Positions 8,203 to 15,840 of a DNA stretch of 64,000 bases are shown here, piece by piece. Source of the DNA: Roseomonas mucosa (GTDB lineage: Bacteria; Pseudomonadota; Alphaproteobacteria; Acetobacterales; Acetobacteraceae); NCBI GenBank assembly GCA_945878375.1, contig CAMDWG010000013.1, forward strand, positions 1 to 64,000, given 5' to 3'. Within the stretch, counting starts at the first letter, position 1; every line of letters starts with the position of its first letter. The position numbers and the translations under genes were made by a program. The notes under the pieces are model-generated. The model saw only the letters and a program-made list of their open reading frames with translations. It did not search any database and was not told where the DNA came from.

Positions 8203-9180
8203 ATGACACAGCCAAACACCGCCGCGGATACCTTCCTCGTCTCCTGCATCGACCCGCGGGTGACGGACGACACCACCTTCTATTTCAATGCGCTCGGCCG
8301 CACGGATCGCTACAGCGAGATGAGGGTCGCCGGCGCGGGCCTCGCGGCGGTGAATGAGGCGACCCCCGCCTGGTCGCTGGCGCTGTTCGAGAACCTCGCC
8401 GCCTCGCGCCAACTGCATGGCATCCGGAAGGTCACCTTCCTCAATCACCGGGACTGCGGCGCGATGCACATCTGGGCGGGCCGTACCCTTTCGGCCGATC
8501 CGGCCGAGGAACTGCGCGTCCATTCCGACGTGCTGAACCGGGCGGCGGAGGCGGTTCGCGCCCGCCACCCGGACCTGCTGGTCGAGATCAAGCTGATGGA
8601 CCTCGATGGCACGGTTCGCGTGCTGCCCTGCGCGTCCTGCGTGCCCGGCGAATTCCGCGCGGAGGCGGTCGATCCCGTGGGGCGCGCTGTGGCTGCCGCG
8701 TCGCTGGGTAACGGCGCGGTGATCGAACCGCGGCGGGCGGCGGGCATTACGCCCAATCCTCAGGGCTTCGCCGAGCTCGGCAGGCTTCGGGGCCTCTCGG
8801 GCCGGGCGGATCCGACAGCCGATCTCGCTTTGCTGACGCGCGGTGTCGTGGATTACGGCCTGACGGCGGAGGAAGCGCGGCAGGTTCTGGAATCGGCCGC
8901 CTACGCGCAAGGCGCGCCGTCGCCCTTGGGTGGGCCGGAGCGGGATACGGCGGCCTTCCTGCGGTCCCGCCAGGATCGACACGGCCGCATCGGCCGTGAG
9001 GATGTGCTCCAGGCCGCGCGTCTCTACCGCCGCCTCGGTGGTGTCTGGGTCACCGCCGCCGAGGCGGAGCAACGCGCGGCGCGCATCGCCGATGCCGAGG
9101 GCCTTGCCCCGCGGCCGAAGGGGATCTGGCCCTTCCGGTCCGGCACATGGCTCCGCACCATGGCGGAGGGGCAGGCCTAG
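8203..9180 (+). CDS. Beta-carbonic-anhydrase-like protein fused to a YGLT-type domain
   Basis: The N-terminal 190 residues show the beta-carbonic-anhydrase metal site: CIDPR (the CxDxR motif, about residues 15-19) and HRDC (the HxxC motif, about residue 83). All presumed zinc ligands and the Asp/Arg dyad are therefore present. Residues about 210-320 form a separate domain that matches the free-standing 143-residue protein at 3638-4069 (YGLT, GR(I/V), LYR, EAEQR, SGTWLRT). No signal peptide is visible, so it is cytosolic. CO2 hydration is possible, but carbonic-anhydrase-like proteins of divergent function are common, and the fusion suggests a regulatory or partner-binding role. Confidence 0.6.
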   Translation: MTQPNTAADTFLVSCIDPRVTDDTTFYFNALGRTDRYSEMRVAGAGLAAVNEATPAWSLALFENLAASRQLHGIRKVTFLNHRDCGAMHIWAGRTLSADPAEELRVHSDVLNRAAEAVRARHPDLLVEIKLMDLDGTVRVLPCASCVPGEFRAEAVDPVGRAVAAASLGNGAVIEPRRAAGITPNPQGFAELGRLRGLSGRADPTADLALLTRGVVDYGLTAEEARQVLESAAYAQGAPSPLGGPERDTAAFLRSRQDRHGRIGREDVLQAARLYRRLGGVWVTAAEAEQRAARIADAEGLAPRPKGIWPFRSGTWLRTMAEGQA

Positions 9181-9181
9181 C

Positions 9182-9598
9182 ATGTCGGTCGTCGTGACGT
9201 CGGACCACGATGATGGCTGCGTGCGATGCCTTCGCGGGATCGGCGGCGTGCTCATGCTTTATGCGGACCGGGTCCGGATCCTGCGGGAGGGGAGCTGGTT
9301 CACCGCGGCCAATCTGCTGTTTCACATGGAACGCGAGATGGACACCGTCATCGCGTTGCGGGAACTGGTCGGCGTGCATTTCGTACGTTCGCTGATGCTG
9401 GTGCAGTTCATGCGCCTGACCTATCCGGGCTGCCCCGCCGCAACCGGGCGATACCTGCACGATGCCTTCGCGGAGAACGCGTTCATCTACAGCCTCGTCG
9501 ACAATCGCCCGCTGCTCGACTTCATGCACGAGATCTCGCGCACTGCCTCGGCGATTGGGCAGGCGCCAGGCGCGGGGGCGGGACTGGCATGCCACTGA
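9182..9598 (+). CDS. Small helical protein of unknown function (138 aa)
   Basis: ATG 9182 follows the previous stop by one base. The product is largely helical and soluble-looking, with a moderately hydrophobic centre (LVGVHFVRSLMLVQFMRL) and two N-terminal Cys residues in CVRC. No signal peptide or family was recognised. The tight spacing suggests co-translation with the carbonic-anhydrase-like protein. The Shine-Dalgarno match is weak and the frame is open upstream, so the exact start is uncertain. Confidence 0.4.
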   Translation: MSVVVTSDHDDGCVRCLRGIGGVLMLYADRVRILREGSWFTAANLLFHMEREMDTVIALRELVGVHFVRSLMLVQFMRLTYPGCPAATGRYLHDAFAENAFIYSLVDNRPLLDFMHEISRTASAIGQAPGAGAGLACH

Positions 9599-9692
9599 AG
9601 GTGCCAGCCGCGCTGCCGTCCACGACGCTCCGCGCTTCAACGGACCGGAACGGTTCAACATTCGGCAACAGGATGGGATGGGAACACGTGAC

Positions 9693-10817
9693 ATGAACGA
9701 AGCAGGACAGATGCAGGCATTTCGACATCTCGCGACCTCGGTCTCTCTCGCGGCACTTCTCTTCTGTGCGGTCGGCATCGCGCAGGCGCAGCCGGCGCCG
9801 GCCCCTGCCGTGCCGGCCCCTGCGGCGGCGCCCTCCCAGGACAATCCGGCAGCCGATACGGTGGACGCGATCCGCGCGCGCGGACGACTGCTATGCGGCG
9901 TGTCGCCCTCAACCCCTGGCTTCGCGGCGCAGGAAGGCCGCGCTGGCTGGCGCGGGCTGGATGTGGATTACTGCCGGGCCGTGGCGTCGGCGATCCTCGG
10001 CGATCCCGCCAAGGTCCAGTTCGTGCCAATGCCCGCCGCCGATCGGTTCGAGATGCTGCGGCGCGGCAGCGTCGACATCCTTGCCCGCAACACGACCTGG
10101 ACGCTGGACCGCGACACCACGGAAGGCGTGCTGTTCGTCGGCGTCACCTTTTATGACGGCCAGGGGTTCCTGGTGCGCCGCGATCGCGGCGTGACGCGCG
10201 TGCAGCAGTTGGACGGCGCGACGGTCTGTGTCGAGGCCGGCACCACCTCGGAGCGGCACCTGTCGGATCATGCACGCAGCGCGCGCCTTCGCATCACGGC
10301 GGTGCCCGCGCGCAGCGCCGAAGCGGCGCGCGCCGCCTTTGTCGGGCAGCAATGCGATGCGCTGACCGCAGACACGGGGTCGCTTGCGGGCTTCATGGCG
10401 CAGCAGGGCTCCAACGGGTCGCGCTATGCGATCCTGTTCGAGGTCATCTCGAAGGAGCCCCTCGGCCCGGCTGTCCGCGAGAACGACCAACGGCTGCTGC
10501 GCATCGCGCGCTGGACCCACTTCGTCATGCTGGCCGGCGAGGAACTCGGGCTGGACAGCGCGGCGGTGGCGGAGTTGCAGGGCGGCGCTGCGCAGAACCT
10601 CGTCACGGCCAACCCGGAAGTGCTGGCCCTGTTCGGCCGCGCGGGGCGTTCAGGGGAGGTCCTCGGGCTCGATGCCGATTGGGGGGCGCGTGTGCTCCGC
10701 CAGGTCGGCAACTACCGCGAGGTGTGGGAGCGGAATATCGGCCCGCTCGGCGTCCAGCGCGGCCTCAACCTTCTCTGGAACCAGGGCGGGCTGCACTACG
10801 CGCCGCCGCTGCGCTGA
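9693..10817 (+). CDS. AapJ/BztA-type amino-acid substrate-binding protein (orphan)
   Basis: A 374-residue periplasmic binding protein. The signal peptide (about 9-33, ending AQAQ) is followed by a Pro/Ala linker. A general L-amino-acid binding-protein body then starts at IRARGRLLCGVSPSTPGF. Hallmarks of the AapJ/BztA group are GLDVDYCRAVA, RNTTWTLDRDT and FYDGQGF. In typical operons aapJ is followed by aapQ, aapM and aapP permease/ATPase genes. None is present here, so the protein must serve a distant transporter or a sensor. It ends the plus-strand run of envelope genes. Confidence 0.8.
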   Translation: MNEAGQMQAFRHLATSVSLAALLFCAVGIAQAQPAPAPAVPAPAAAPSQDNPAADTVDAIRARGRLLCGVSPSTPGFAAQEGRAGWRGLDVDYCRAVASAILGDPAKVQFVPMPAADRFEMLRRGSVDILARNTTWTLDRDTTEGVLFVGVTFYDGQGFLVRRDRGVTRVQQLDGATVCVEAGTTSERHLSDHARSARLRITAVPARSAEAARAAFVGQQCDALTADTGSLAGFMAQQGSNGSRYAILFEVISKEPLGPAVRENDQRLLRIARWTHFVMLAGEELGLDSAAVAELQGGAAQNLVTANPEVLALFGRAGRSGEVLGLDADWGARVLRQVGNYREVWERNIGPLGVQRGLNLLWNQGGLHYAPPLR

Positions 10818-11197
10818 ACGGGATCGGACGGGCCCTGCAAAGCAGCGACCTGGGTCAGCGCAAGATCCGACCAGACGGGACGGTCTGGTCGGATCTTTGG
10901 CCCGGAGATGGCTGATCCACACTGCGCCATGTCGTGCACCTTGGCGGCCCCAGCCCACTCCCGGTCAAGGATCGAAATCTCGTCGTCGAGCATGGCGATG
11001 CAGCGCCTGAGGCGTTCCATTTCACTGAGCGCCCCAGCGGGTACACCATCAACAGAGGTGGCTCGGTTTCTCGCGACAGCATTTGGGTGCCGATAGATGG
11101 CTTCCCTACCGGTGGATACGGACGTCGTGCCGGTGCCGCGGCGTCGCGCAGGGGGGCGTAGCCCGGCCGGCGCGGCACCGCGGGACCGGCGCCCCTC
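10818..11197. other. Intergenic region with palindrome and possible gene relic
   Basis: The stretch holds the palindromic repeat at 10862-10897 and, on the minus strand from about 11190 to 10915, a stop-free frame. Its translation includes TGREAIYRHPNAVARNRAT followed by an amphipathic helix (MERLRRCIAMLDDEISILDREW). The YRHP segment resembles the helix-turn-helix part of small proteins that accompany some integrases and transposons. No credible start codon, stop or full domain is present. It is best read as a decayed mobile-element passenger next to the IS remnant, or as chance. Confidence 0.3.
10862..10897. repeat. Interspersed palindromic repeat, copy A
   Basis: A perfect 15-base inverted repeat (AAGATCCGACCAGAC, 6-base loop, then its reverse complement) lies 45 bases after the AapJ-like stop. 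Its core ATCCGACCAGA..TCTGGTCGGAT is shared with the hairpin at 32316-32367, so it belongs to a dispersed family. It could act as a transcription terminator or RNA stabiliser for the upstream gene, but it has only a weak T tail. Confidence 0.75.
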
Positions 11198-11431
11198 TCA
11201 CGCTGCCACTCTCTGTGGCAGGTGGTCGAGATAGGCCTGCTCCGGCGTCCGCGCTCCCAGGCTCGAATGCGGTCGGCGGCCGTTGTGGACATCCAGATAC
11301 CGGCCCAGCGACGCGCGCGCGTCGCTCACCGGCCGGGGCAGACAGTGGACGCTTCTCCGCCTCAATCGCAGCAGCGACGCCCGTCGCGTCAGCGGCAGCA
11401 CATTGCCCCGGTCGATCGTCGCTTTGCGCTC
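11198..11431 (-). pseudogene. IS3-family transposase OrfB with catalytic core deleted
   Basis: The frame keeps the OrfB beginning (IDRGNVLPLTRRASLLRL, then LPRPVSD) and then jumps directly to the OrfB end (LGRYLDVHNGRRPHSSLG, then TPEQAYLDHLP). About 200 residues containing the DDE integrase core are gone, and the join is in frame. The join lies in a 20-base perfect palindrome at 11307-11326 rich in GC dinucleotides, which may have promoted the deletion. It is an inactive remnant. Confidence 0.8.
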
Positions 11432-11727
11432 AGCAGGCCGGCTTTGCTGAGCGCGCCGGACAGAAAATCCTTCTCCAGCGTCAGGTCCCCAATCTTCGCA
11501 TGCAGCAGCTTTAGATCGACCGTGGGCGTCGCCTCGCCAGCAGTAGCGCCAGGGCCGAAGACGCCGGCCGCGCCCTCCTGCAACTGCGTCTTCCACGCCG
11601 TGATCTGGTGTGGGTGCACGTCGAACAGCTTGTGCAGTTCCGCCAGCGTCTTCTCGCCCTTGATGGCGGCCAAGGCCACCTTCGCCTTGAAGCCGGGGCT
11701 ATGCGTCCGGCGGGTCCGTTTCGTCAT
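11389..11727 (-). pseudogene. IS3-family transposase OrfA
   Basis: 112 residues from ATG 11727. It begins with the IS3 OrfA helix-turn-helix: RTHSPGFKAKVALAAIKGEK, then LAELHKLFDVHPHQITAWK. It ends with the leucine-zipper region that joins OrfB (LLHAKIGDLTLEKDFLSGAL). It binds the IS ends in active elements. The frame runs into orfB with a -1 offset, as expected for programmed frameshifting, but orfB has lost its core, so OrfA is a relic functionally even though its own frame is open. Confidence 0.8.
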
Positions 11728-11906
11728 GCTCGCTCCTGATCCGCGGCACCTTCGCCGCTGTCAGGCAGGGAATCCAATCATCGGACTGTCCGAATTTCCA
11801 AGCCACTTTTCCAGCGCGGGGATTGGCATGCTGCGGCGCCCATGAGATTAGTTTCGTATCCTGAAAGCCGCCGCGCGGCCATTATCAGAAAGCGGGTTCT
11901 CCACCC

Positions 11907-12704
11907 ATGCTAACATCAGTCGGTCCGTTCATTGCAGGCCTACCGGCATGGCTTGGCGTCCTCGCCTGCGGTCTCGTGCCATCGTTGGCCGCGCTGCTGG
12001 TCGGACGGATAATCACCAGCGTCTTCACAGCCCGGGAACTGAGCGAAAGCGCGGCGGCCGGCGTGGTCAAGTTCAACACGATCCTGAACATCTTCGCGGT
12101 GATCAGCGCGCTGGTCCTGGTCGGCAGTTGGGAAGTCTACAACTCGATGCGCGAGGCCGTGCAGAAGGAAGCCTCAGCCCTCTATCTCCTGCATCTCATC
12201 ATCGACGTCTTTAGGGAGGCACAACACACCGAGATGCGGGCCGAGATGAGGGCGGCGGTGAGCGCCTATGCCGCCGCAGTCGCGGAGATCGACTGGCCCC
12301 ACCTCGCGGCTGGCGGCATCACAACCCAGTCGGAAGCCGCTTTCGTCCGGCTTGCGCGGGCCTTCCTCGATGTCACGCCGGGCGATTTGGTCCAGGACTC
12401 GCTTGCCAGCAACACGTCCATCTACATGCAGAGCCTCGTCGAGGCCCGCGTCCAGCGGATGTGGGCCCCGCAGCGAACGCTGACCAGCCTGATCTGGATT
12501 CTGTTTTTGACCAGCTCGGTGTCGGTGCTGTCGTTCCAGTGGTTCTTCAGCAGCGGGAGCAGTTTCGTCCAGACCATGATGGGATTAATCGTCGCCTTCC
12601 TGATCGGGCTGGTCATGTTCACGGCGATCAAGCTGGCCTTCCCCTTTTCCGGTTCCCCCCCGCTGCTCACGAACCAGCCTTTCCTCAACCTCATGGGATG
12701 GTAG
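11907..12704 (+). CDS. DUF4239-type (bestrophin-like) membrane protein, copy 2
   Basis: A 265-residue membrane protein with the same plan as the product of 4524-5324: two N-terminal membrane segments, a helical soluble domain, and two C-terminal segments. Shared landmarks are VGSWEVYNSMREAVQKEASALY, FQWFF, and SGSPPLLTNQPFLNLM at the end. The upstream 100 bases contain the end of the IS remnant. It is less GC-rich than its neighbours in places. Duplication of the family within 7.5 kb suggests hetero-oligomers or substrate variants. Channel-like function is inferred only. Confidence 0.6.
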   Translation: MLTSVGPFIAGLPAWLGVLACGLVPSLAALLVGRIITSVFTARELSESAAAGVVKFNTILNIFAVISALVLVGSWEVYNSMREAVQKEASALYLLHLIIDVFREAQHTEMRAEMRAAVSAYAAAVAEIDWPHLAAGGITTQSEAAFVRLARAFLDVTPGDLVQDSLASNTSIYMQSLVEARVQRMWAPQRTLTSLIWILFLTSSVSVLSFQWFFSSGSSFVQTMMGLIVAFLIGLVMFTAIKLAFPFSGSPPLLTNQPFLNLMGW

Positions 12705-12906
12705 CCGCAAGCCCAAGGGGCGGCTCGCGGCGCCGTGACCTACCCCCCGCTGGTCTCGCGTTCAGTGTGAGAGCCCGCGCCGGCCATGCGCGGTGCGAGG
12801 CCTTGTTTCGCGGCGCAGTCTTGCTGGTCCGCCGCCGCCTTTGCACACGCCAGCGAGACGACTTACGCACCCCCCGGGGGGCGTTCACGCCGTCCCTTGG
12901 TGCGTT

Positions 12907-14976
12907 CTACCCCTTCTCCTCCTGCCGCTTCGCGCGTTCCGCTTCCCGCAGATAATCCTCAGACGTGCGGGTGGTCGGGCGGGGCGGGCCGGCATAGGGG
13001 TCGAGCGCGGCTTCCGTCGCCTCGAAGACCCGGCAAGTCTCGCACAGCCGCAGCACGCGCAGCCGGGATTCGTCGGCGAACATCCAGTGCTTCGAGGCCG
13101 TGAGCTTCCGCGTCACGGCCTCGATCTGCGAACGCACGCCAAAGGGCTTGGCGCAGCGTTCGCAGCAGAACGGCTCCTCCTCCTTCACCACGCGGATCTC
13201 GGCGCTGGCGGGCGAGAGGTTCAGGCGCGGCACCAGGGTGATGACCTTCTCCGGGCAGGTCGTGGCACACAGCCCGCATTGCACGCAGGCATCCTCCATG
13301 AAGCGCAGCTGCGGCGTCTCGGGGTTCGCGGATAGCGCGCCGGTGGGGCAGACGCTGGTGCAGGCGACGCAGAGCGTGCAGCCGCTGATCTCGATGCGCG
13401 CTTCGCCGAAGGGGGCGAGGGCGGGCATCGCGATGAAGCCCTCGCGCTTGCCCGCGCCATCGGCCAGCGCGCGCGCGGCCTGGCGCAGGATTTCGCGGCT
13501 GGCCCCCATCGCCAGATGCGTCGAAGGCGGGAAGGGCAGGCCCCGCCGCGGCACGGCGCGCAAGGCATCGCCCAGCGTGAAGGGATCGTCCGTCTCGATC
13601 GCGGCGATGCGCGGGCTGCCGTGGTCGGGCACGCCAAGCCCGGCCATGATGTGCTGCACATAGTCGAGGTTGCGGAACACGCCGTCCGACCCGTGCCCGC
13701 GCTTGCCCTTCATCACCAGCCGGACCTGCGCCGCGCCCCAGGCGAAGGCACTCAGCAGCGTGCCGAGGTCGAGCTGGGACACCTCGTTCACCCGTAGCGG
13801 CAGTACCCGCGCGGGCAGGCCATCGCCGTGGCGGGCGAGCGCGTCGATCAGCGCTTCCCCATGCGTGTCGTGGATCAGCAGCAGCGGGGTCTCGCCGCCC
13901 GCCTCCCGGTAGGTCAGCAGCAGGGCGCGGAGCCGCTTGAGCAACGCATCGGCGGTCGGCAGTGCATAGCTCGCGGCGCCGGTCGGGCAGACGGCGGCGC
14001 AGGCGCCGCAGCCGGCGCAGATCTCGGCGGAGATCGCCACATGGTCCAGCGCCCGCCCCGTCACCGGGTCCTTGCCCGGCGTGATCGCGCCCGTCGGGCA
14101 GAGATCCAGGCAGCGCGCGCAGCCGCTGCGCTTGTTGCGCGAATGGGCGCAGAGCGAGGCGTCGAAATTCACGAAGCGCGGCTTGTCGAATTCGCCAACC
14201 AGGTCGCGCGCGGCGGCGATGGCGCGTTCGACGGCCGCCTGATCGGCCGGGTCGGCGCGCAGATAGCCCTGGCGCACCTCATGCGTCGGGAACAGCGGCG
14301 CGCCCCCGCTGAGGTCGAGGATCACGTCGCAGCGGCTGGTCGCGCCATCCTTGCCCGGCCCCCAGGCATAGGCAGCGCGGGAAGACGGGCGGGGCATGGC
14401 GTAGCCATCCACCACCACTTCGAAGGCGCCGAGCCAGCCGGTCGCCCCGCGCGCCCGGCCGCGTGCCACCGGAAAATCGGCGGCGCGGAGCGGCTCCACC
14501 TTCTCGGCGCCCGTCAGCAGCACGGTGATGTCGAGAACCCCCGCCAGCTTCGCGGCCGCCGCCAGTGCGGCCCCGTCGCGGCCAAGGACCAGCGTGACGC
14601 CTTCGCTCTTCAGGGGCACGAGCGGCGTCGCCGGCATTGGGACGGCGGCGGCGGCGATCAGCGCGGCCATCTTCGGCCCGGCCGCCTTGGCCTCATCGGA
14701 CCAGCCCGCCATCTCTCGGATGTTCACGAAGCCTAGGGGGCGGGTGAAGCCGGCCGCTTCGGCTTCCTGCTGGAACAGCGGCGCCTGGGCGGTGCAGGCG
14801 ATGGTGACGGGCTTGCCTTCGCCCAGCGCCGCCAGGAAGCGGTCCAGCTGGGCCTCGCAGAGCTGTTCCGCGCTGCGGACCTCCCCCGGCTGGCCATCCT
14901 TGCGGCAGCCGCGGGCAATCGCGCGCTCGTCGAGCGGCATGGTGTCGTCGCAGCTGCAGACGAATGTCGTGGTCAT
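12907..14976 (-). CDS. Formate-dehydrogenase-associated polyferredoxin (4Fe-4S protein)
   Basis: 689 residues from ATG 14976 (MTTTFVCSCDD). An N-terminal region with early cysteines precedes four CxxCxxC...CP-type 4Fe-4S motifs arranged as two pairs, near residues 285-345 (CARCLDLCP, CAGCGACAAVCP) and 530-590 (CTLCVACTSVCP, CVQCGLCATTCP). A C-terminal CCERC...CETCR cluster follows. Such cytosolic polyferredoxins are conserved beside respiratory formate dehydrogenases in alpha- and betaproteobacteria and probably pass electrons for maturation or an alternative redox path. It is divergent from the plus-strand accessory operon starting at 15088. The 20-residue upstream extension to 15036 lacks domain character. 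Confidence 0.75.
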   Translation of the reverse strand: MTTTFVCSCDDTMPLDERAIARGCRKDGQPGEVRSAEQLCEAQLDRFLAALGEGKPVTIACTAQAPLFQQEAEAAGFTRPLGFVNIREMAGWSDEAKAAGPKMAALIAAAAVPMPATPLVPLKSEGVTLVLGRDGAALAAAAKLAGVLDITVLLTGAEKVEPLRAADFPVARGRARGATGWLGAFEVVVDGYAMPRPSSRAAYAWGPGKDGATSRCDVILDLSGGAPLFPTHEVRQGYLRADPADQAAVERAIAAARDLVGEFDKPRFVNFDASLCAHSRNKRSGCARCLDLCPTGAITPGKDPVTGRALDHVAISAEICAGCGACAAVCPTGAASYALPTADALLKRLRALLLTYREAGGETPLLLIHDTHGEALIDALARHGDGLPARVLPLRVNEVSQLDLGTLLSAFAWGAAQVRLVMKGKRGHGSDGVFRNLDYVQHIMAGLGVPDHGSPRIAAIETDDPFTLGDALRAVPRRGLPFPPSTHLAMGASREILRQAARALADGAGKREGFIAMPALAPFGEARIEISGCTLCVACTSVCPTGALSANPETPQLRFMEDACVQCGLCATTCPEKVITLVPRLNLSPASAEIRVVKEEEPFCCERCAKPFGVRSQIEAVTRKLTASKHWMFADESRLRVLRLCETCRVFEATEAALDPYAGPPRPTTRTSEDYLREAERAKRQEEKG

Positions 14977-15087
14977 GCCTTGCCCCGGCGCCCCCCAGCT
15001 TTCCCCTACCTCTAGGCTCGGGGATTGCGGGCGCATATATCGCCCCGGAGGGTCCCTTGCGAGGGATGGGGAGGATTTTCGTCGGCC

Positions 15088-15840
15088 GTGTCGTCCAACG
15101 CCAGATCATCCGCGCGCGCCGAGCCCGACACGGGCCTGCCCGAGCTGCCATCCGTCTTCACCCCCGTCATCCCGCTGCGGGAGGCGGGCGATGCCATGTC
15201 CCGCGCCGTGGCGGCCGCGCCCGAGCATGGCGCGGGCACGCTGGTCTGGGTGCGCTCCGCCGGGCGGGTCGAGGCTGCGGTGGTGCTGGAACCGGAACAG
15301 CCGCTCGCCGCCGCGCGGGCCGCGATCTACGCCGCAGCTTCCGCGCTTGGGGATGCGCTGGCCGCCTTCGGGCCGCCGGAAGTGCCCCTGACCTTCCGCT
15401 GGCCGGACCTGGTCTTCGTCAATGGCGGCCAGATCGGCCAGGTCCGGATCGCCTGGCCGGCGGGGACGGCCGAGGATGCGGTGCCCGACTGGCTGGTGGT
15501 GGGGGTGGAGGCACGCCTCAGCTTCCCCCGTGGCTGGGAGCCGGGCCATGGCCTGACGCAGACGGCGCTGGCCGAGGAAGGCTGGGACCTGGAGGAAGCC
15601 TCGGCGGCCGAACTCACCGCCGCCTGGGCGCGGCACCTGATGGCGGGGCTGGCGGAATGGCAGCGCAACGACCCGACCGGCGGCTTCCGGCGCCTCGCGG
15701 AACGGGCGCTGGCCCGGACCGAGAAGGATGAGCGGATGGGGGAGGGCAAGCGGGGCCTCGACCCCGCGACGGGCGACTTGGTGGTGGACCAGGACGGCAC
15801 AAGGACGCGCTTGTCCCTGCTGGAGGCCTTGCCGCGATGA
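15088..15840 (+). CDS. Biotin/lipoate-protein-ligase-like protein of the formate dehydrogenase cluster
   Basis: 250 residues if started at GTG 15088; the frame is open to 15025. It resembles the BPL/LplA fold: a GTLVWVRSAGRVEAAVVLEPEQPL core, FRWPDLVFVNGGQIGQVRI (the ligase beta-strand with the PN/NGG-type loop), and a C-terminal small domain (GLDPATGDLVVDQDG). Family members occur in formate dehydrogenase loci without any known lipoyl or biotinyl substrate there, so the true target is unknown. It overlaps the next gene by 4 bases and begins the DUF6505-DUF6352-DUF3305-DUF3306 operon. Confidence 0.65.
   Translation: MSSNARSSARAEPDTGLPELPSVFTPVIPLREAGDAMSRAVAAAPEHGAGTLVWVRSAGRVEAAVVLEPEQPLAAARAAIYAAASALGDALAAFGPPEVPLTFRWPDLVFVNGGQIGQVRIAWPAGTAEDAVPDWLVVGVEARLSFPRGWEPGHGLTQTALAEEGWDLEEASAAELTAAWARHLMAGLAEWQRNDPTGGFRRLAERALARTEKDERMGEGKRGLDPATGDLVVDQDGTRTRLSLLEALPR

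Larger units (their letters stand above)
11198..11812 (-). mobile_element. Internally deleted IS3-family insertion sequence
   Basis: Minus-strand remnant of an IS3-family element. The upstream end, near 11778-11812, carries a terminal-repeat-like sequence (AAGTGGCTTGGAAATTCGG on the minus strand). orfA follows intact in its N-terminal part, and orfB retains only its first and last segments. The catalytic DDE core is missing. No matching inverted repeat was found beyond orfB near 11150-11197, so the right boundary is uncertain. The element cannot transpose on its own. It lies between the AapJ-like gene and the second DUF4239 gene and may have accompanied the split of that cluster. Confidence 0.7.
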
